Assembly (NCBI RefSeq): GCF_020099395.1
Contig: NZ_CP083590.1
Coordinates: 1,364,001-1,428,000, forward strand
Direction: 5' to 3'
Source: Streptomyces mobaraensis
GTDB taxonomy: Bacteria > Actinomycetota > Actinomycetes > Streptomycetales > Streptomycetaceae
Length of the DNA: 64,000 nt
In this document: one piece after another, positions 35,506-44,339 of the stretch
Numbering within the stretch: the stretch's first letter is position 1
Layout of the letters: every line of letters begins with the position of its first letter
Program-made: the position numbers and the translations under genes
The notes under the pieces: model-generated
What the model was told of the DNA's origin: nothing
Database searches by the model: none
What the model saw: the letters and a program-made list of their open reading frames with translations, nothing else

Positions 35506-36423
35506 TCACTTGCGAAGCCGGGAACGGTACTCGCCCGGGGGCATGCCTCGGGCCCGTCGGAAGGCGCGGCTGAAAGCGTGCGGGGAGGCGTAGCCGACCG
35601 CGTCGGCGATCGACTCGACGGGCTCGTCGGTGTCGCGGAGGCGGACGGATGCCAGGTCCATGCGCCACTGCGTCACGTACGCACCCGGCGTCTGTCCGAG
35701 CGCGGAGCGGAAGTGTCTGGACAGTGTCGTTCGGGAGACCGCCGTCGCGGCCGCCAGGGATGCGGTGGTCCAGGGGTGTTCCGGCCGGGCGTGGATGCGT
35801 GTCAGGGCGTCGCGCACGACCGGATCGCGCGTCGCGGCCGGCCATGAGCCGGTCCGCTCCTGCGGGTGGCGGGCCAGCCAGACGCGTATGAACTGGATGA
35901 GCAGGAGGTCGACGATGCTGTTGACGGCGGCGGTGGTGCCGATCTGCGGCTGTGCGAGCTCGGCCGTGAGCAGTTCGACGGTGTTGCGGAGCTGTGCGTT
36001 CTCCCGGCTTGTGACGTGCATCGGCCGGGCGAGGGAGGTGAGTACCGGCGTGGTCACCTCCGGGTCCTGCTCGTAGCGCAGGACGAGCACTTCCGTCCGC
36101 GCCGGCGTCGAGCCCAGGTGCAGGGGGCTGCCGTCGGTGAGGGCCTGGTCCGTCGCCTTGCGGTCACAGGGGCTCATCGTCGTACCGGATCCGGCGGCTA
36201 TGCCGTGGGCGGTGCCCGGTGCCAGCAGGACGGCGTCTCCTGCCCGTACCTCCAGGGGTTTCCCGCCCGGAAGATGGAGCCACATCGTGCCGCGGGAGAC
36301 CACGTGCAGTGCCGCTGCCGGGGAGGGCTCCAGCCACAGGCCCCAGGTTCCTCCGGCTTTCAGCACGACCCCGAGCGCGCCTCGCGCACCCGATACACGC
36401 AGGGCTTGTGCGAGTACGTCCAT
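35506..36423 (-). CDS. AraC family transcriptional regulator (cupin sensor)
   Basis: 305 residues: a cupin sensory half (ALHVVSRGTMWLHLPGGKPLEV, RAGDAVLLAPGTAHGI) and a C-terminal double HTH (TTASLAAATAVSRTTLSRHFRS and ESIADAVGYASPHAFSRAFRRARGMPPGEY). It lies 26 bp downstream of a quinone reductase gene on the same strand, the standard layout for an autoregulated sensor-enzyme pair. GAGGACGGA precedes the ATG. Confidence 0.88.
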   Translation of the reverse strand: MDVLAQALRVSGARGALGVVLKAGGTWGLWLEPSPAAALHVVSRGTMWLHLPGGKPLEVRAGDAVLLAPGTAHGIAAGSGTTMSPCDRKATDQALTDGSPLHLGSTPARTEVLVLRYEQDPEVTTPVLTSLARPMHVTSRENAQLRNTVELLTAELAQPQIGTTAAVNSIVDLLLIQFIRVWLARHPQERTGSWPAATRDPVVRDALTRIHARPEHPWTTASLAAATAVSRTTLSRHFRSALGQTPGAYVTQWRMDLASVRLRDTDEPVESIADAVGYASPHAFSRAFRRARGMPPGEYRSRLRK

Positions 36424-36449
36424 CGTTCCGTCCTCGTCGTCGGCGGGTG

Positions 36450-37358
36450 TCAGGCCACGTCGAGAACGATCTTTCCGTGCACCGTGCGCGCGAACAGCGC
36501 CCGGACGGCGTCGTCCACGTCCTGCCAGTCGCCGCGCAGTCCGACCGGTGCCGAGAGCCTTCCGGCGGCCATGAGGCCCAGCAGGTCCGTCAGTTCCCCG
36601 CTGGTCGGCGTCATGTCGCCGTAGGTGGCGATGGTGCGGGGTTCGCCGAAGCCGAACAAGGTCCCTGACGGGAACGTGGTGTCCCGCCCCGAGGAGTATC
36701 CGACCAGGTGGAGGGTGCCGCCCTCGGCGAGGCAACCCCACGCCTGGGCCACCAGCGGCCCGCCGACCGTGTCCAGGACGAGGTCGAACCGGCGCTCGGT
36801 CCGGGCCAGGTCGGTCAGGACCTGGTCGGCCCCGAGCTCGCGGAGGCCGGCGGCCCGTTCCGGCGAGCCCACGAGCGCCGTCACCCGGGCGCCCGCCAAC
36901 GCCGCCAACTGCACGGCGAAGTGCCCCACGCCCCCGCTGGCGCCGGTGACCAGCACGTCGCGCGCCAGCAGGGAACGCTTGCGCAGCACCCGCAGCGCGG
37001 TGACTCCCGCGATCCCCAGCGCGGCGGCGTCGGCCAGATCCACGCCCTCGGGGACGGTGGCGAGCGAGGCGGGGCGGACCGCCACCCGCTCCGCCCACGC
37101 GTGGGCGGACATCCCCAGCGCGACGCGCGTCCCTTCGGGTGGCCCCGAGCCGTCGGACGCGGCACGCACCACGACGCCGGCCGCGTCATGACCGTGCACA
37201 GCGCCGGCCGGCCACCGGTGCAGATAGTTCAGCTCTCCGAAGTTGAGACCGATGTGCCGTACCTCGACCAACGCCTCGTCGCAGGACGGCACGGGCTCAT
37301 CGACATCGGCGAACCGGACGGGCCCGGCCTCGCCGTGATCGACCACAAGGGCGCGCAT
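36450..37358 (-). CDS. Zinc-independent alcohol dehydrogenase/quinone reductase-like protein
   Basis: MDR-family NADPH oxidoreductase of 302 residues, starting MRALVVDHGEAGPVRFADVD, with GHDAAGVVV, the cofactor loop LVTGASGGVGHFAVQLAALAG, and C-terminal ARTVHGKIVLDVA. No zinc ligands are evident. GAAGGAAA precedes the ATG. First gene of a two-gene unit with the AraC regulator. Substrate not predictable; quinones or enones are likely. Confidence 0.86.
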   Translation of the reverse strand: MRALVVDHGEAGPVRFADVDEPVPSCDEALVEVRHIGLNFGELNYLHRWPAGAVHGHDAAGVVVRAASDGSGPPEGTRVALGMSAHAWAERVAVRPASLATVPEGVDLADAAALGIAGVTALRVLRKRSLLARDVLVTGASGGVGHFAVQLAALAGARVTALVGSPERAAGLRELGADQVLTDLARTERRFDLVLDTVGGPLVAQAWGCLAEGGTLHLVGYSSGRDTTFPSGTLFGFGEPRTIATYGDMTPTSGELTDLLGLMAAGRLSAPVGLRGDWQDVDDAVRALFARTVHGKIVLDVA

Positions 37359-37499
37359 GGGTGTGTTTCCTTCGTTCGAGGATGCGCCTCAACGGGCGGC
37401 GCGGCAGTGGACGGAGTGCGCGAATGCCGCGCACTGCCGCCTCCTCGAAACCCTATGCAGGCCCAGCACAGCGACCAGCCCCGTGTGAGTCGATCAGTT

Positions 37500-37528
37500 G
37501 ACGATCTGTAGCAGCGACGATCTGTAGC
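37500..37528. promoter_or_regulatory. Tandem direct repeat upstream of quinone reductase-araC
   Basis: GACGATCTGTAGC occurs twice (37500-37512 and 37516-37528), 16 bp apart and about 140 bp upstream of the reductase start. Direct repeats are the usual form of AraC-family binding sites. Confidence 0.4.
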
Positions 37529-37600
37529 GGTGCGGCTCGCGCGCGGCGTCGAACCAAAGACCCTCGAGTACGCCGAGCCCGCCGCCGCCCGGCCCGGTGA

Positions 37601-38212
37601 TCAACTGCCGCGCGTCGCCCAGACCTCGACATACGGACCCGGGTCCACGGCGTCGACCGTGAAGCCCGCACCGGCCACCGCGGCGGCGAACTCGTCCGGG
37701 TCCCAGACCCTGTACCACCGCCGGCCGTCGGGTTCGTCGAGCCAGCCCGTCCGGCCGTCGGCCTTCAGGCACGCGTACAGGCGGCCCCCGGGGCGCAGCA
37801 GTCGGGCGAACTGCCCGAGCACGTTCACCACGTCCGCCGTGTCGAGGTGGACGAGCGACGCGGAGGACCAGATTCCGTCGAAGGTCCCGGCCGGGAACCG
37901 CGTCCCGACCTCGCGCAGGTCGCATGCGGAGGCCGGCGCGTGGGCGTTGGCCATCTCCACGAACACCGGGTTGAGGTCGACGCCGCGCGCCACGTGCCCG
38001 TACTTCCGGAACCGCGCGAGGTCACGACCAGGGCCGCACCCCGCGTCGAGGATCAGCGAAGGCACGGGCAGGGAGCCCGCGAACCGTTCGACACGATCGG
38101 CCATCTTCGGCGCGTGCTCGGCCGCGTACGCGTCGGCGTGGTCGCTGTAGACGGCGACGGATTCGGTCAGCGGGTCCATCGGCTCTCCGTGAGATGCGGG
38201 GCTTGACGTCAT
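37601..38212 (-). CDS. Class I SAM-dependent methyltransferase
   Basis: 203 residues. The SAM motif is LILDAGCGPGRDLARF, followed by ARGVDLNPVFVEMANAHAP and FDGIWSSASLVHLDTADV, with a C-terminal sheet TVDAVDPGPYVEVWATRGS. A Met at codon 12 (38179), preceded by GGAGAG, is an equally good start. The methyl acceptor is unknown. Downstream of, and on the same strand as, the DHFR-like gene. Confidence 0.85.
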   Translation of the reverse strand: MTSSPASHGEPMDPLTESVAVYSDHADAYAAEHAPKMADRVERFAGSLPVPSLILDAGCGPGRDLARFRKYGHVARGVDLNPVFVEMANAHAPASACDLREVGTRFPAGTFDGIWSSASLVHLDTADVVNVLGQFARLLRPGGRLYACLKADGRTGWLDEPDGRRWYRVWDPDEFAAAVAGAGFTVDAVDPGPYVEVWATRGS

Positions 38213-38346
38213 CCCCCATTCTCAGCCGCTCCCACGTCACCGGCCGGTGGCCGGAGCGGAACCGGAGCGAAAAGGGACCAAGCTCATACGCTCATGGTCC
38301 GGGCGCCCCGACGCCCGGACCCACGCGAACCGAGAACCGCCTCGCG

Positions 38347-38991
38347 TCACTTCCGCCAGAACAAGTGGTGCGTCACGCCGCTCGGGCTGGGCACGACATC
38401 GAGGTGGAACCGGTCGAGGAGCTCGTCGGGGGACTCCCAGAGCCGTACCCCGGTCCCGAGTTTCACCGGCGAGACCGCCACATGCATCGTGTCGACGAGG
38501 CCGGCGTCGAGGAACTGCCGGATGGTGGTGGCCCCGCCGCCGAGCCGGACGTCCTTGCCCCGCGCCGCCTCCCGTGCCCGCTCCAGGACCGTGGCCGGGT
38601 CGCCGGCGACGAAGTGGAACGTGGTGTCGGAGAGGGTGAAGGAGGGGCGTTCGTGGTGGGTCATGACGAACACCGGGGTGTGGAAGGGCGGCTCCTCGCC
38701 CCACCAGCCGCGCCACTCGTGGTCCTGCCAGGGCCCTCGCTGGGGACCGAACTTGTTGCGGCCCATGATCTCGGCACCGATGTTGCGGGAGAAGTCCCGT
38801 GTGAGGTAGTCGTCGAGGCCCCGGCTGCCGCCGGGGTCGGTACGCATGGGCCAGCTCGCCGTGGCACCGGCCCAGGCGAACAGCCGCTCGGGCTCGACGT
38901 GGCCGAACGGGCGCTCCAGGCTCTGGTCCTCCCCGGCGGCGATGCCGTCACTTGAGACATTGAAGTTCTGGACTCTCAGTAGCTGGGCCAC
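38347..38991 (-). CDS. Dihydrofolate reductase family protein (RibD C-terminal domain)
   Basis: 214 residues: VQNFNVSSDGIAAGEDQSLE, AEIMGRNKFGPQRGPW, VFVMTHHERPSF, KDVRLGGGATTIRQFLDAGLVDTMHVAVSPVKLG. This is the YwjB/YyaP-like DHFR superfamily, not housekeeping FolA. NADPH reductase activity is assumed; substrate unknown. A strong GGGAGGAA sits in front of the GTG at 38991. Confidence 0.87.
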   Translation of the reverse strand: MAQLLRVQNFNVSSDGIAAGEDQSLERPFGHVEPERLFAWAGATASWPMRTDPGGSRGLDDYLTRDFSRNIGAEIMGRNKFGPQRGPWQDHEWRGWWGEEPPFHTPVFVMTHHERPSFTLSDTTFHFVAGDPATVLERAREAARGKDVRLGGGATTIRQFLDAGLVDTMHVAVSPVKLGTGVRLWESPDELLDRFHLDVVPSPSGVTHHLFWRK

Positions 38992-39247
38992 GCTTTCCTC
39001 CCGTGCTGTCGGTGCGCGTCAACCTACGCGGGACGCCACCTGCCGATCAACGAATCGGCCGGGCAACCCCCCGTCCCCTTGCACGGCGCTCCGGAAGGCG
39101 GAAGGGGGACGCCCCAGCCCAGCGGCCGGTCCTCCGACCGTCACCGATGGCGTCCACAATCGGGCATATCCACCATTCCTGCCGACAACGCCCGCTCATC
39201 TGTGAACCCCCGGTGACAGGTGTCTCAATTTTCTGGCACCGAGTGTC

Positions 39248-39276
39248 TTGTCGAGTGGCACGCCGTGCCATACCTT
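39248..39276 (+). promoter_or_regulatory. Promoter of the ethylmalonyl-CoA operon with palindromic operator
   Basis: -35 TTGTCG (39248-39253), 17-nt spacer, -10 TACCTT (39271-39276). A perfect palindrome TGGCAC-GCC-GTGCCA (39256-39270) fills the spacer, so a bound dimer would occlude RNA polymerase. Predicted start near 39283 gives a 5' UTR of about 210 nt before ccr. The rest of 38992-39496 has no convincing gene. Confidence 0.6.
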
Positions 39277-39496
39277 GATGGCGTCCGGGCGGCCGGCGCA
39301 CAGACACCACACGTCGTGTGCCGGCTGTCCCCACAAGCACCACCTGTGCGCCCGGACCGCCTGCGTCACCAGGCACACGTACCGCCTGCGCGGCCACCCC
39401 GCGCGCTCCCGCGCCACCCCACCGAACCGACGGCACCATCCCCCGACGTTCCCTCAAGCCGTTTCCCCGAGAACGCGCTTCGCCGGAGGCACTACC

Positions 39497-40834
39497 GTGA
39501 ACCAGATACTCGACGCCATCCTCGCCACCGACACCACCAGCGAGGACTTCGCCGCCCTGCCGATCCCCGAGTCGTATCGCGCGGTCACCGTGCACAAGGA
39601 CGAGGCGGACATGTTCGCCGGGCTGGAGACCCGGGAGAAGGACCCGCGCAAGTCCCTGCACGTCGAGGAGGTGCCGGTGCCCGAACTCGGGCCCGGCGAG
39701 GCGCTGGTGGCCGTGATGGCCAGCTCGGTGAACTACAACTCCGTGTGGACCTCGATCTTCGAGCCCGTCTCGACCTTCTCCTTCCTGGAGCGCTACGGCC
39801 GGCTCTCGCCGCTCGCCGCCCGCCACGACCTGCCGTACCACGTCATCGGCTCCGACCTCGCGGGCGTCGTGCTGCGCACCGGCCCCGGCGTCAACGCCTG
39901 GAAGCCGGGGGACGAGGTCGTCGCGCACTGCCTCTCCGTCGAGCTGGAGTCGGCCGACGGGCACAACGACACGATGCTCGACCCGCAGCAGCGGATCTGG
40001 GGCTTCGAGACCAACTTCGGCGGCCTGGCGGAGATCGCGCTGGTGAAGTCCAACCAGCTGATGCCCAAGCCGGACCATCTCAGCTGGGAGGAGGCCGCGG
40101 CTCCGGGCCTGGTCAACTCGACCGCGTACCGGCAGCTGGTGTCGCGCAACGGCGCCGGGATGAAGCAGGGCGACAACGTGCTGATCTGGGGCGCGAGCGG
40201 CGGACTCGGCTCGTACGCCACGCAGTTCGCGCTGGCCGGCGGCGCCAACCCGATCTGTGTCGTCTCCAGCGAGCAGAAGGCGGAGATCTGCCGGCGGATG
40301 GGCGCCGAGGCGATCATCGACCGGAACGCCGAGGGGTACCGGTTCTGGAAGGACGAGCACAGCCAGGACCCGCGCGAGTGGAAGCGGTTCGGCAAGCGCA
40401 TCCGCGAGCTGACCGGCGGCGAGGACGTGGACATCGTCTTCGAGCACCCCGGCCGCGAGACGTTCGGCGCCTCCGTCTACGTCACCCGCAAGGGCGGCAC
40501 GATCGTCACCTGCGCCTCCACCTCCGGCTACGACCACCAGTACGACAACCGCTACCTGTGGATGTCGCTCAAGCGGATCGTCGGCTCGCACTTCGCCAAC
40601 TACCGCGAGGCGTGGGAGGCCAACCGGCTGGTCGCCAAGGGGAAGATCCACCCGACGCTGTCGAAGACGTACCGGCTGGAGGAGACCGGCCAGGCCGCGT
40701 ACGACGTCCACCGCAACCTCCACCAGGGCAAGGTCGGCGTGCTGGCGCTGGCCCCGGAGGAAGGCATGGGCGTGCGCGACGAGGAGATGCGGGCCCGGCA
40801 CATCGAGGCCATCAACCGCTTCCGGAACGTCTGA
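39497..40834 (+). CDS. ccr: Crotonyl-CoA carboxylase/reductase
   Basis: NADPH-dependent reductive carboxylation of crotonyl-CoA to ethylmalonyl-CoA, the key step of the ethylmalonyl-CoA pathway and a source of polyketide extender units. 445 residues, MDR superfamily. Signatures: YRAVTVHKDEADMFAGLETREKDPR early (given here in part), VIGSDLAGVVLRTG, LIWGASGGLGSYATQFALAGG, FEHPGRETFGASVYVTRKGG, and GSHFANYREAWEANRLV. The GTG at 39497 has GGAGG 8 nt upstream and matches the usual N-terminus; upstream frame is artefact. Its stop overlaps the mutase start. Confidence 0.96.
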   Translation: MNQILDAILATDTTSEDFAALPIPESYRAVTVHKDEADMFAGLETREKDPRKSLHVEEVPVPELGPGEALVAVMASSVNYNSVWTSIFEPVSTFSFLERYGRLSPLAARHDLPYHVIGSDLAGVVLRTGPGVNAWKPGDEVVAHCLSVELESADGHNDTMLDPQQRIWGFETNFGGLAEIALVKSNQLMPKPDHLSWEEAAAPGLVNSTAYRQLVSRNGAGMKQGDNVLIWGASGGLGSYATQFALAGGANPICVVSSEQKAEICRRMGAEAIIDRNAEGYRFWKDEHSQDPREWKRFGKRIRELTGGEDVDIVFEHPGRETFGASVYVTRKGGTIVTCASTSGYDHQYDNRYLWMSLKRIVGSHFANYREAWEANRLVAKGKIHPTLSKTYRLEETGQAAYDVHRNLHQGKVGVLALAPEEGMGVRDEEMRARHIEAINRFRNV

Positions 40835-42849
40835 TGGGTTCCGGCCGCGAGAAGGACCGCCCCTGGCTGATGCGGACGTACGCCGGCCACTCCACCGCCG
40901 AGGCGTCCAACGAGCTCTACCGCCGCAACCTCGCCAAGGGCCAGACGGGCCTGTCCGTCGCGTTCGACCTGCCGACGCAGACCGGCTACGACCCGGACCA
41001 CGTCCTCGCCCGCGGCGAGGTCGGCCGGGTCGGGGTGCCCGTATCGCAACTGGGCGACATGCGGCGGCTGTTCCAGGACATCCCGCTGGAGCGGATGAAC
41101 ACCTCCATGACCATCAACGCCACCGCCATGTGGCTGCTGGCGATGTACCAGGTGGTCGCGGAGGAGCAGGGCGCGGACGTCACCACGCTCCAGGGGACGA
41201 CGCAGAACGACATCGTCAAGGAGTACCTGTCGCGCGGGACGCACGTCTTCCCGCCGGGTCCGTCGCTCCGGCTGACCACCGACATGATCGCGTACACGGT
41301 CGCCCACATCCCCAAGTGGAACCCGATCAACATCTGCAGCTACCACCTCCAGGAGGCCGGGGCCACCCCGGTGCAGGAGATCGCGTACGCCATGTCCACC
41401 GCCATCGCGGTGCTGGACGCGGTGCGCGACTCCGGGCAGGTGCCGGCCGAGCGGTTCGGGGACGTCGTCGCCCGCATCTCGTTCTTCGTGAACGCGGGCG
41501 TCCGCTTCGTCGAGGAGATGTGCAAGATGCGGGCGTTCGGCCGCATCTGGGACCAGGTCACCCGGGAGCGGTACGGCATCGAGGACGCCAAGCAGCGCCG
41601 CTTCCGCTACGGCGTCCAGGTCAACTCCCTCGGCCTGACCGAGGCGCAGCCGGAGAACAACGTCCAGCGGATCGTCCTGGAGATGCTGGCCGTCACCCTC
41701 TCCAAGGACGCCCGCGCCCGCGCCGTCCAGCTGCCCGCCTGGAACGAGGCGCTGGGCCTGCCGCGCCCCTGGGACCAGCAGTGGTCGCTGCGCATCCAGC
41801 AGGTGCTGGCGCACGAGAGCGACCTGCTGGAGTACGACGACATCTTCGCCGGCTCGCACGTGATCGAGGAGAAGGTGGCCGGGCTGGTCACCGACAGCCT
41901 GGCCGAGATCGACCGCATCCAGGAGATGGGCGGCGCGATGGCCGCCGTCGAGTCCGGCTACCTCAAGGCGCAGCTCGTCTCCTCGCACGCCGAGCGGCGG
42001 GCGCGGATCGAGTCGGGCGAGGAGAAGATCGTCGGGGTCAACTGCTTCGAGACCACCGAGCCCAACCCGCTCACCGCCGACCTGGACACCGCGATCATGA
42101 CGGTGGACCCGGACAACGAGGCACGGGTGGTGGCGGCGCTGCACCGGTGGCGGGACGACCGGGACGAGTTCCGCGCGCAGGAGGCGCTGTCCGTCCTGAA
42201 GAAGACCGCGGCCGGCTCCGAGAACCTGATGCCCGCCACCCTGGAGTGCGTCCGCGCCGGGGTGACGACCGGGGAGTGGGCCTGGGCGCTCCGCGACGTC
42301 TTCGGCGAGTTCCGCGCCCCGACGGGCGTCAGCGGCGCGCCGCTGGCCGTCACGGCGGAGGCGGGCACTCCGCTGGCCGCCGTCCGGGAGAAGGTCACCC
42401 GGACCGCGTCGGACCTGGGTACCGGCCGGCTGCGGCTACTGGTCGGCAAGCCCGGCCTGGACGGGCACTCCAACGGCGCCGAGCAGATCGCCGTACGGGC
42501 CCGCGACGCCGGCTTCGAGGTGGTCTACCAGGGGATCCGGCTGACCCCCGAGCAGATCGTCGCGGCGGCCGTCGCGGAGGACGTGCACTGCGTCGGCCTG
42601 TCCATCCTCTCCGGCTCGCACGCCGAGCTCGTCCCCGACGTGCTGGCCCGGATGCGGGCGGCGGGGGCGGGCGAGGTGCCCGTGATCGTGGGCGGGATCA
42701 TCCCGTCCGCCGACGCCGCCGCGCTCCGGGAGGCCGGGGTGGCGGCGGTCTTCACCCCGAAGGACTTCGGTATCACCGAGATCATCGGCCGTATCGTCGA
42801 TGAGATCCGCACAGCGAACGCGCTCGACCCCCTGGAGGTCTCCGCATGA
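40834..42849 (+). CDS. meaA: Ethylmalonyl-CoA mutase (MeaA), B12-dependent
   Basis: Adenosylcobalamin mutase converting ethylmalonyl-CoA to methylsuccinyl-CoA. Its 671 residues combine the CoA/TIM barrel (PWLMRTYAGHSTAEASNELY, GLSVAFDLPTQTGYDPD, TTLQGTTQNDIVKEYLSRGT, PINICSYHLQEAGA) with a C-terminal B12-binding domain. The latter has the D-x-H-x-x-G signature (GLDGHSNGAEQ), SILSGSH and VGGIIP. Single-chain and homodimeric form, unlike two-subunit methylmalonyl-CoA mutase. The ATG overlaps the ccr stop by one base. Confidence 0.96.
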   Translation: MGSGREKDRPWLMRTYAGHSTAEASNELYRRNLAKGQTGLSVAFDLPTQTGYDPDHVLARGEVGRVGVPVSQLGDMRRLFQDIPLERMNTSMTINATAMWLLAMYQVVAEEQGADVTTLQGTTQNDIVKEYLSRGTHVFPPGPSLRLTTDMIAYTVAHIPKWNPINICSYHLQEAGATPVQEIAYAMSTAIAVLDAVRDSGQVPAERFGDVVARISFFVNAGVRFVEEMCKMRAFGRIWDQVTRERYGIEDAKQRRFRYGVQVNSLGLTEAQPENNVQRIVLEMLAVTLSKDARARAVQLPAWNEALGLPRPWDQQWSLRIQQVLAHESDLLEYDDIFAGSHVIEEKVAGLVTDSLAEIDRIQEMGGAMAAVESGYLKAQLVSSHAERRARIESGEEKIVGVNCFETTEPNPLTADLDTAIMTVDPDNEARVVAALHRWRDDRDEFRAQEALSVLKKTAAGSENLMPATLECVRAGVTTGEWAWALRDVFGEFRAPTGVSGAPLAVTAEAGTPLAAVREKVTRTASDLGTGRLRLLVGKPGLDGHSNGAEQIAVRARDAGFEVVYQGIRLTPEQIVAAAVAEDVHCVGLSILSGSHAELVPDVLARMRAAGAGEVPVIVGGIIPSADAAALREAGVAAVFTPKDFGITEIIGRIVDEIRTANALDPLEVSA

Positions 42850-43820
42850 CCGGCACCCCCCTCACCGTCAACCGGCTCCGCCCCCGCCGCTCCTGCCTCG
42901 CCGTCCCCGGCAGCAACCCCCGCTTCCTGGAGAAGGCCCAGGGCCTCCCCGCCGACCAGGTCTTCCTCGACCTGGAGGACGCCTGCGCGCCGATCGCCAA
43001 GGAGGGCGCCCGCCACACGATCGTGGACGCGCTCAACAACGGCGACTGGACGGGCAAGACCCGGGTCGTGCGCGTCAACGACTGGACCACCCACTGGACG
43101 TACCGGGACGTCGTCACGGTCGTCGAGGGCGCGGGCCCGAACCTGGACTGCATCATGCTGCCCAAGGTCCAGGACGCCCAGCAGGTCGTCGCCCTGGACC
43201 TGCTGCTGACGCAGATCGAGAAGACCATGGGCTTCGAGGTCGGCCGGATCGGCATCGAGGCGCAGATCGAGAACGCCAAGGGCCTGGTGAACGTGGACGC
43301 CATCGCCGCCGCGTCGCCGCGCATGGAGACCATCGTCTTCGGGCCGGCCGACTTCATGGCCTCCATCAACATGAAGTCCCTGGTCGTCGGCGAGCAGCCG
43401 CCCGGTTACGGCGCCGACGCCTACCACTACATCCTGATGCGCATCCTGATGGCGGCCCGCGCCCACGACCTCCAGGCGATCGACGGCCCCTACCTCCAGA
43501 TCCGCAACCCCGAGGGCTACCGCGAGGTGGCGGCGCGGTCGGCGGCGCTGGGCTTCGACGGCAAGTGGGTGCTGCACCCGGACCAGGTGGCGCTCGCCAA
43601 CGAGATCTTCTCGCCGTCGCAGGAGGACTACGACCACGCCGAGCTGATCCTCGACGCCTACGCGTACTACACCTCGGAGGCGGGCGGCGCCAAGGGCTCG
43701 GCGATGCTCGGCGACGAGATGATCGACGAGGCCAGCCGGAAGATGGCGCTGGTGATCGCGGGCAAGGGCCGTGCGGCCGGCATGTCCCGTACGTCCAAGT
43801 TCGAGATCCCGGAGGCGTGA
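42846..43820 (+). CDS. mcl1: Beta-methylmalyl-CoA / malyl-CoA lyase (HpcH/HpaI-CitE family)
   Basis: Cleaves beta-methylmalyl-CoA to glyoxylate and propionyl-CoA. 324 residues with RSCLAVPGSNPRFLEKAQGL, VFLDLEDACAPIAKEGAR (metal-binding Glu/Asp), MLPKVQDAQQV, IEAQIENAKGLVNVDAIA and VFGPADFMASI. The stretch GYGADAYHYILMRILMAARAH follows, and the C-terminal helix ends RTSKFEIPEA. ATGA overlap with meaA. Assignment over other CitE-like lyases comes from the operon. Confidence 0.93.
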   Translation: MTGTPLTVNRLRPRRSCLAVPGSNPRFLEKAQGLPADQVFLDLEDACAPIAKEGARHTIVDALNNGDWTGKTRVVRVNDWTTHWTYRDVVTVVEGAGPNLDCIMLPKVQDAQQVVALDLLLTQIEKTMGFEVGRIGIEAQIENAKGLVNVDAIAAASPRMETIVFGPADFMASINMKSLVVGEQPPGYGADAYHYILMRILMAARAHDLQAIDGPYLQIRNPEGYREVAARSAALGFDGKWVLHPDQVALANEIFSPSQEDYDHAELILDAYAYYTSEAGGAKGSAMLGDEMIDEASRKMALVIAGKGRAAGMSRTSKFEIPEA

Positions 43821-43825
43821 GCGGT

Positions 43826-44338
43826 ATGCAGTTCGGCCGGACCTACGAAGAGTTCACCGTCGGCGACGTCTACAAGCACTGGCCCGGGAAGACGGTCACC
43901 GAATACGACGACCACCTCTTCTGTCTGCTCACGATGAATCACCACCCGCTGCACATGGACAGCAACTACGCGGAGCGGACGACGGATTTCGGGAAGAACG
44001 TCGTCGTCGGCAATTACGTCTATTCGCTGCTGCTGGGCATGTCGGTGCCGGACGTGTCGGGAAAGGCGATCGCCAACCTGGAGGTCGAGTCGCTGAAGCA
44101 CGTGGCGCCGACGTTCCACGGCGACACGATCTACGGCGAGACGACGGTGCTGGACAAGACGCCGTCGAAGTCGAAGAACGACCGGGGAATCGTGTACGTC
44201 GAGACCCGCGGCTACAAGCAGGACGGCACGCTCGTCTGCGTCTTCCGGCGCAAGGTGATGGTGCCCACCGCCACGTACATCAAGGAGCGCGGCGGCGAGC
44301 AGCCCGGCCGCCCCGAGCCGATCGTCCGGGAGAAGTGA
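43826..44338 (+). CDS. mch: Mesaconyl-CoA hydratase (MaoC-like hot-dog dehydratase)
   Basis: Hydrates mesaconyl-C1-CoA to beta-methylmalyl-CoA. 170 residues. MaoC features: FGRTYEEFTVGDVYKHWPGK, hydratase motif MNHHPLHMDSNYAERTTDFGKNVV (Asp/His pair), VPDVSGKAIANLEVESLKHV and the beta-strand GDTIYGETTVLDK. I take the ATG at 43826, 10 nt after GGAGG; a GTG at 43817 overlapping the mcl1 stop is possible. Function follows from family plus position. Confidence 0.92.
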   Translation: MQFGRTYEEFTVGDVYKHWPGKTVTEYDDHLFCLLTMNHHPLHMDSNYAERTTDFGKNVVVGNYVYSLLLGMSVPDVSGKAIANLEVESLKHVAPTFHGDTIYGETTVLDKTPSKSKNDRGIVYVETRGYKQDGTLVCVFRRKVMVPTATYIKERGGEQPGRPEPIVREK

Positions 44339-44339
44339 G

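Noticed and set aside
22555-39247. Integrated mobile island (ICE or prophage)
   Set aside because: No integrase, tRNA target, att repeats, or conjugation genes were found; only the gene content looks accessory.
39196-39417. A 73-codon minus-strand ORF with several Cys and Trp
   Set aside because: No good ribosome binding site, overlaps the likely ccr promoter, and no family was recognised.
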